Source: Candidatus Moraniibacteriota bacterium
Lineage (GTDB): Bacteria > Patescibacteriota > Minisyncoccia > Moranbacterales > UBA9337
Assembly: GCA_018400055.1 (NCBI GenBank)
Contig: JAGYNK010000049.1
Coordinates: 1-8,662 of the forward strand
DNA: 8,662 nucleotides
Direction of reading: 5' to 3'
A program made the translations under genes and the position numbers. Below the pieces are notes generated by a model that had not been told where the DNA came from, searched no databases, and saw only the letters and a list, made by a program, of their open reading frames with translations. Shown piece after piece: positions 5,887 to 8,662 of this stretch (its first letter is position 1; each line of letters opens with the position of its first letter).

Positions 5887-6279
5887 ATGAAAAAGTTTTT
5901 ATCAGTTTTATTGCTGACGGTATTTTTTGTCTTCGGTCTGGTCGGATCCGCTTTAGCGGCGACCGAAATTCTCCCTAAGGGAGCTATGGTTTCGGCCGCG
6001 GTTGATAAGGCCACAGCTACGGCACGCGTTACTGTTAGAGGAGTTATCCCGATTGATGTCGAGCTCTATAATTACAAGGGCGTAAAGCACCTTGGGGCAG
6101 TAACTGATTTCGATGTCAATCTACGCGAAGGCCGCCGTTTCAACTTCACTTTCAATGAAGACACCTTCGCTCTTTTAACTCCTGAAATGGCCGCTTACCC
6201 TCCAGATTTCTTTGGTCCAGGAATAGGAATGGACTGTTCTGGTTCAGATGGATGCTGTTTCATGATCACAGGAGAATAG
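5887..6279 (+). CDS. Small secreted protein with three-cysteine C-terminal tail, unknown function
   Basis: This protein has 130 residues. A textbook signal peptide (KK, then a hydrophobic core, cleavage after SALA at residue 24) leaves a mature protein of about 106 residues. The mature part starts with an Ala/Val/Thr-rich, beta-prone stretch (ATARVTVRGVIPIDVELYNYKG), continues with DFDVNLREGRRFNFTFNEDTF, and ends in a Gly/Pro-rich tail. The only cysteines (C117, C123, C124) fall in the last 14 residues, in DCSGSDGCCFMITGE. I do not recognise the family. AGGAGG with a 5-nt spacer gives a strong start. The context GGAGGTTGTCATGAA nearly matches that of the lipoprotein gene (GGAGGTTGTTATGAA). 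A strong terminator follows directly. The strong SD and terminator, and by eye more GC-rich codons than the flanking genes, suggest good expression. It could be a structural or adhesive surface protein, but that is speculation. Confidence 0.82.
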   Translation: MKKFLSVLLLTVFFVFGLVGSALAATEILPKGAMVSAAVDKATATARVTVRGVIPIDVELYNYKGVKHLGAVTDFDVNLREGRRFNFTFNEDTFALLTPEMAAYPPDFFGPGIGMDCSGSDGCCFMITGE

Positions 6280-6292
6280 TATCTGTCTGTTT

Positions 6293-6331
6293 AAGCCCTA
6301 AGCTTATCTAAGCTTAGGGCTTGATTTTTTT
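6293..6331 (+). terminator. Strong intrinsic terminator closing the secreted-protein module
   Basis: AAGCCCTAAGCTT (6293-6305) pairs perfectly with AAGCTTAGGGCTT (6310-6322) around a 4-nt ATCT loop. GA and then seven T follow (6325-6331). The 13-bp uninterrupted stem starts 13 nt after the small secreted protein stop. It is the strongest terminator in the window. Confidence 0.95.
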
Positions 6332-6349
6332 CTGGTTTTGTGGTAGTAT
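6321..6349 (+). promoter_or_regulatory. Candidate promoter of the O-antigen ligase-like gene
   Basis: TTGATT (6321-6326) and TAGTAT (6344-6349) are 17 bp apart, with an extended -10 TGG directly upstream. The -35 overlaps the last stem bases and T-tract of the preceding terminator. The predicted start near 6356 leaves a leader of about 30 nt before ATG 6386. Confidence 0.55.
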
Positions 6350-6385
6350 TAATAGTTAAAAATAAAAGAGATTAATTACATCTTA

Positions 6386-7873
6386 ATGACTAAAATAAAG
6401 CCTAAAAAATTAAATATTGAAACCATTAGCGCGATTTTTATCATCGCTCTGGTTTCTTTTTTTATTTTGGCTAATTTTGCTACTGGATTTATTTTTCCGC
6501 TTTTTTTAATAATAATGTCGGTGGCTTTTTTGATTTCTATTTTTTACCCTCGCAGCGGACTATACGCCATTATTTTTCTTACTTTTATTTTTGAAAGATT
6601 TTTTACTTTAAGTCCGATTATTTTGGGGCGGGAAGAATATAAGCTATATCCTTTGGATATAATTTTTTTGGGAGTGATTGGAGGAATAGTTTTTAGCTGG
6701 CTATCTAGAAAAAACCCCTCCTCAATCCCTGCCTCGCCGGCAGGCAGGCTCCCCTTGAAAAAGGGAGGAGGCATATTGGTGACGGATTATTTTTTAATGG
6801 CTTTTATTGCGCTAGCTGCTATTTATTTTTTCTTCAGCGCTTTTATCTTAAAAAGTGATTTTGCTTTGGCTTTTAGCAGTTTTAAGAACTACGCTTTTTA
6901 TTCACTGTTTTATTTTGCCATAATATTTTTAATAAAAAGCAAGGAAGATTTAAAGAGATTTTTAAAATTTGCTTTGGTGGGAGCAATTGGAATTATATTT
7001 TTTATATTTTATGGAATCTTAAATGGAAGCGGACTTTGGTCTGAATTTACGCCGCTTTCCACGGAAGGTATTAGGATTTTAGCTTTTACTCACGCTTTTT
7101 ATTTATGTATGGCGATGATTTTTTCAATCAGCTGGATTTCGTTTAATGAAAGATTGTCAAAATATTTTTTAGTTTTAGCTATTTTTGGAACCATAGGAAT
7201 TGCGGGTTCAATGATGCGCCATCTTTGGTTGGGACTTTTTATTTCTTTAATTTTTTTGTATTTTATTTTGCCGAAAGAAAATAAATTAATTCTAAAAAGA
7301 GCGGCGAGTAAATATTTTTTAATAATATTAACGCTTTTCATAATCGCTTTTTACGCGGCGTCTTTATTTCCACACTCCGGCTTAAATAAAACTTCAGCGG
7401 AAATTTCCAGTGTAATTAAAAATAGGATTATTTCAACTACAAACATTTATGATGAAAGTATTCTATGGAGAAATATAGTGTGGAAAAGCGTTCTGAAAGA
7501 ATACAGAGAAAATTTGGTAAGAGGATTAGGTTTCGGTAAAAAGATTTTTATTGAAATAGATTCCTATAAAGATCTGGTGGAAATCAGAAATATCCATAAT
7601 TCTTTTATTGCCCTACTTGTTCAAACAGGTTTAGGAGGCATAGTAATATTTTTGATTTTTGTGTGGCGTTTATTTAAGCAGGCTTTTGATAAAATAATAG
7701 TCAAGGATGACTTTAGCGCTTTTCGAACAGCGGCACTAACTACTCTGGTTTTTTACTTGATTGTTTTCATGTTTCAGCCTTATTTAGAGGCAAATTTGCT
7801 GGGAATATTTTTTTGGATAAATATGGGAATTTTACGAATTATGCATCATCCTGAATATAGTGAAATAAAATAA
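6386..7873 (+). CDS. O-antigen ligase / Wzy-type polymerase-like membrane protein
   Basis: This 495-residue polytopic membrane protein has about 10-12 hydrophobic segments. Between late helices is a large extracytoplasmic loop (about residues 327-405) carrying RGLGFG and then NIHNSFIALLVQTGLGG (402-418). The 'G-G-G ... HN-(S/T)-(F/Y) ... G' pattern and the earlier SMMRHLWLGL (275-284) are typical of the O-antigen ligase (WaaL/Wzy_C) superfamily, which transfers or polymerises undecaprenyl-linked glycans outside the cytoplasmic membrane. H404 and R278 are the likely functional residues. In an organism without lipopolysaccharide, a capsule or surface-glycan polymerase, or glycosylation of a protein, is more likely than LPS ligation. 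ATG 6386 has no good SD. Residues 110-129 are encoded by a GC-rich palindromic repeat in a loop between two membrane segments, an unusual in-frame insertion. Ligase and polymerase cannot be told apart from sequence alone. Confidence 0.85.
   Translation: MTKIKPKKLNIETISAIFIIALVSFFILANFATGFIFPLFLIIMSVAFLISIFYPRSGLYAIIFLTFIFERFFTLSPIILGREEYKLYPLDIIFLGVIGGIVFSWLSRKNPSSIPASPAGRLPLKKGGGILVTDYFLMAFIALAAIYFFFSAFILKSDFALAFSSFKNYAFYSLFYFAIIFLIKSKEDLKRFLKFALVGAIGIIFFIFYGILNGSGLWSEFTPLSTEGIRILAFTHAFYLCMAMIFSISWISFNERLSKYFLVLAIFGTIGIAGSMMRHLWLGLFISLIFLYFILPKENKLILKRAASKYFLIILTLFIIAFYAASLFPHSGLNKTSAEISSVIKNRIISTTNIYDESILWRNIVWKSVLKEYRENLVRGLGFGKKIFIEIDSYKDLVEIRNIHNSFIALLVQTGLGGIVIFLIFVWRLFKQAFDKIIVKDDFSAFRTAALTTLVFYLIVFMFQPYLEANLLGIFFWINMGILRIMHHPEYSEIK
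6715..6771. repeat. GC-rich palindromic element inserted in frame in the ligase-like gene
   Basis: CCTCCTC (6717-6723) pairs with GAGGAGG (6765-6771), enclosing two further hairpins: CCTGCC (6728-6733) with GGCAGG (6739-6744, or 6743-6748), and CCCTT (6752-6756) with AAGGG (6761-6765; the last G is shared with the outer stem). The element is strikingly GC-rich against very AT-rich flanks. It is read as NPSSIPASPAGRLPLKKGGG without breaking the frame. It resembles the dispersed 'CTGCC-CCGGCAGG-CAGG / CCCCTT-AAGGG' repeats I associate with Parcubacteria genomes. The exact ends are uncertain. Confidence 0.85.
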
Positions 7874-7907
7874 AGAATGTCCTTTTGTTATCGGGATTCT
7901 TCGTTTT
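7873..7907 (+). terminator. Weak terminator-like hairpin after the ligase-like gene
   Basis: AAGAAT (7873-7878) pairs with ATTCTT (7896-7901). A bulged G and TCC/GGG (7880-7882 with 7893-7895, one G-U) extend the stem, and a short CGTTTT tail follows. The tail is poor, so read-through into the glycosyltransferase gene is likely. Confidence 0.35.
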
Positions 7908-7920
7908 ACTTAAAATGACA
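7893..7920. repeat. Degraded copy of a dispersed 'GATTCTTCG...AATGACA' repeat
   Basis: The stretch begins GGGATTCTTCG and ends AAAATGACA. It resembles the widely scattered intergenic sequence of the form GATTCTTCGCTTCGCTCAGAATGACA seen in many bacterial genomes, with the middle eroded. The resemblance is from memory and other copies cannot be searched here. Confidence 0.4.
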
Positions 7921-7934
7921 GTCTTAATAAATTT

Positions 7935-8662
7935 ATGAAAATTTTAGAAATAAATAAATTCTATTTTCCCAAAGGGGGAGCAGATAAGCATTTTTTGGAT
8001 ATAATAAAGCTACTTGAATCCAATGATCACGAAGTAGCTGTTTTTTCCATGGAGCATTCAGACAATGCAGCAAGCCGCTGGAAAAAATATTTTGTTTCCA
8101 CTGTCGGCTATGCAAATGAATACAGCCTCTGGGAAAAAATGAAAGGCGCTTTTAGAATGTTTTATTCCCTTGAAGCTAAGGGAAAAATAAATAAATTACT
8201 GGATGAATTTCATCCCGATATCGTCCATATTCACAATATTTATCATCAGCTTTCGCCAATCATTCTTTTTGAGATTAAAAAGAGGAACATTCCGATTGTT
8301 ATGACCGTGCATGATTTCAAAATCATTTGCCCTAATCATGGTTTATATCATAAAGGTAAAATTTATGAACGGTGTAAAAATGGAAAATATTATCAATGTT
8401 TTTTGGATAAGTGCGTTAAAAATTCTTATGCTAAAAGTTTTTTAGCTGTGTTGGAAGCTTACTGGCATAACAGTATTTTAAAAACTTACGAAAAAAATGT
8501 TGATTTATATATTGTTCCCAGCCGATTTGTTAAAAATATTTTAGAAGAAAGAGGCATAAAAGAAAATAGGATAAAAATTCTACCTCATTTTATTGCGAAC
8601 AATAATACAGTATTCCAGTATACTAGAGTGAAACAACAACGAAATAATAATAATAATAATAA
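7935..8662 (+). CDS. GT4-like glycosyltransferase, N-terminal part (3' end outside window)
   Basis: The frame runs open from ATG 7935 to the window edge, giving 242 residues, about 60% of a usual GT4 enzyme of 380-420. The N-terminal Rossmann domain is clear: MKILEINKFYFPKGGADKHFLDIIKLLE, with the glycine loop GGA at residues 14-16. PDIVHIHNIYHQ (94-105), TVHDFKIICPNHGLY (124-138) and DLYIVPSRFVKNILEERGI (190-208) follow. The cysteines C132, C147, C155 and C160 match the Cys-containing loop found in a subset of these capsule glycosyltransferases. The enzyme probably transfers a sugar from a nucleotide donor to a lipid-linked glycan on the cytoplasmic face. The donor-binding C-terminal domain is missing, so specificity cannot be guessed. 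No SD precedes the ATG. After LPHFI the expected sequence gives way to a low-complexity stretch ending in seven Asn. Confidence 0.9.
   Translation, partial: MKILEINKFYFPKGGADKHFLDIIKLLESNDHEVAVFSMEHSDNAASRWKKYFVSTVGYANEYSLWEKMKGAFRMFYSLEAKGKINKLLDEFHPDIVHIHNIYHQLSPIILFEIKKRNIPIVMTVHDFKIICPNHGLYHKGKIYERCKNGKYYQCFLDKCVKNSYAKSFLAVLEAYWHNSILKTYEKNVDLYIVPSRFVKNILEERGIKENRIKILPHFIANNNTVFQYTRVKQQRNNNNNN
8643..8662. repeat. (AAT)n triplet repeat at the window edge
   Basis: Six full AAT units plus two bases reach the last base of the window, encoding poly-Asn in the glycosyltransferase frame. Its full length cannot be seen. It may be a real low-complexity loop or a sequence-end artefact. Confidence 0.85.

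Noticed and set aside
6544..6774. Minus-strand frame across the palindromic element.
   Set aside because: Its apparent Pro/Gly-rich start is only the reverse reading of the palindrome, and the rest is antisense to membrane-protein coding sequence.
7933..8115. Minus-strand 60-codon frame opposite the glycosyltransferase start.
   Set aside because: The plus-strand frame has clear GT4 motifs and runs open to the window edge; this is its shadow.
1..8662. Absence of TGA among the seven visible stops, suggesting UGA recoding as in Gracilibacteria/SR1.
   Set aside because: No conserved gene needs an in-frame TGA to be read through, and glycines use ordinary GGN codons. Seven stops are too few in AT-rich DNA to mean more than a bias.

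Overview
The window looks like a low-GC bacterial chromosome segment, most likely from the Candidate Phyla Radiation (Patescibacteria, Parcubacteria-like). This is inferred from gene content and style, not from a marker gene. The clues are a DUF4012-type C-terminal domain beside murJ, a short surface-polysaccharide cluster, poor Shine-Dalgarno (SD) sites on several genes, and a GC-rich palindromic repeat inserted in frame in a membrane protein gene. All identifiable genes are on the + strand. All seven visible stop codons are TAA or TAG, and no reading frame needs UGA to be recoded.

Layout. Positions 1-561 hold the 3' end of a DUF4012-type gene. Positions 562-766 hold a candidate promoter and a terminator-like hairpin. 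Positions 767-2434 encode the lipid II flippase MurJ, which starts at a TTG and is followed by an intrinsic terminator. A near-consensus promoter (TTGACA-17-TAGAAT) then drives a Wzz-like polysaccharide co-polymerase, best started at 2579 rather than at the ATG lying inside the terminator. After a gap containing a perfect 24-bp palindrome comes a module of three exported proteins that I cannot assign to known functions. These are a putative lipoprotein (3403-4353), a LysM protein with a long beta-strand-like C-terminal region (4326-5804, overlapping the lipoprotein gene by 28 nt), and a small secreted protein with a three-cysteine tail (5887-6279). A very strong terminator closes the module. 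The polysaccharide theme then resumes with an O-antigen ligase/polymerase-like membrane protein (6386-7873) and the N-terminal part of a GT4-like glycosyltransferase (7935 to the window end).

How the genes may work together. MurJ, the Wzz-like protein, the ligase/polymerase-like protein and the glycosyltransferase fit assembly, flipping, chain-length control and polymerisation of cell-wall and surface glycans. The three exported proteins in the middle are the least explained part of the window. Their position suggests a cell-surface structure anchored to peptidoglycan (LysM) and to membrane (lipoprotein), but their function is unknown.

No stretch longer than about 205 bases lacks a gene. I found no tRNA, rRNA, CRISPR array, transposase or recognisable riboswitch.
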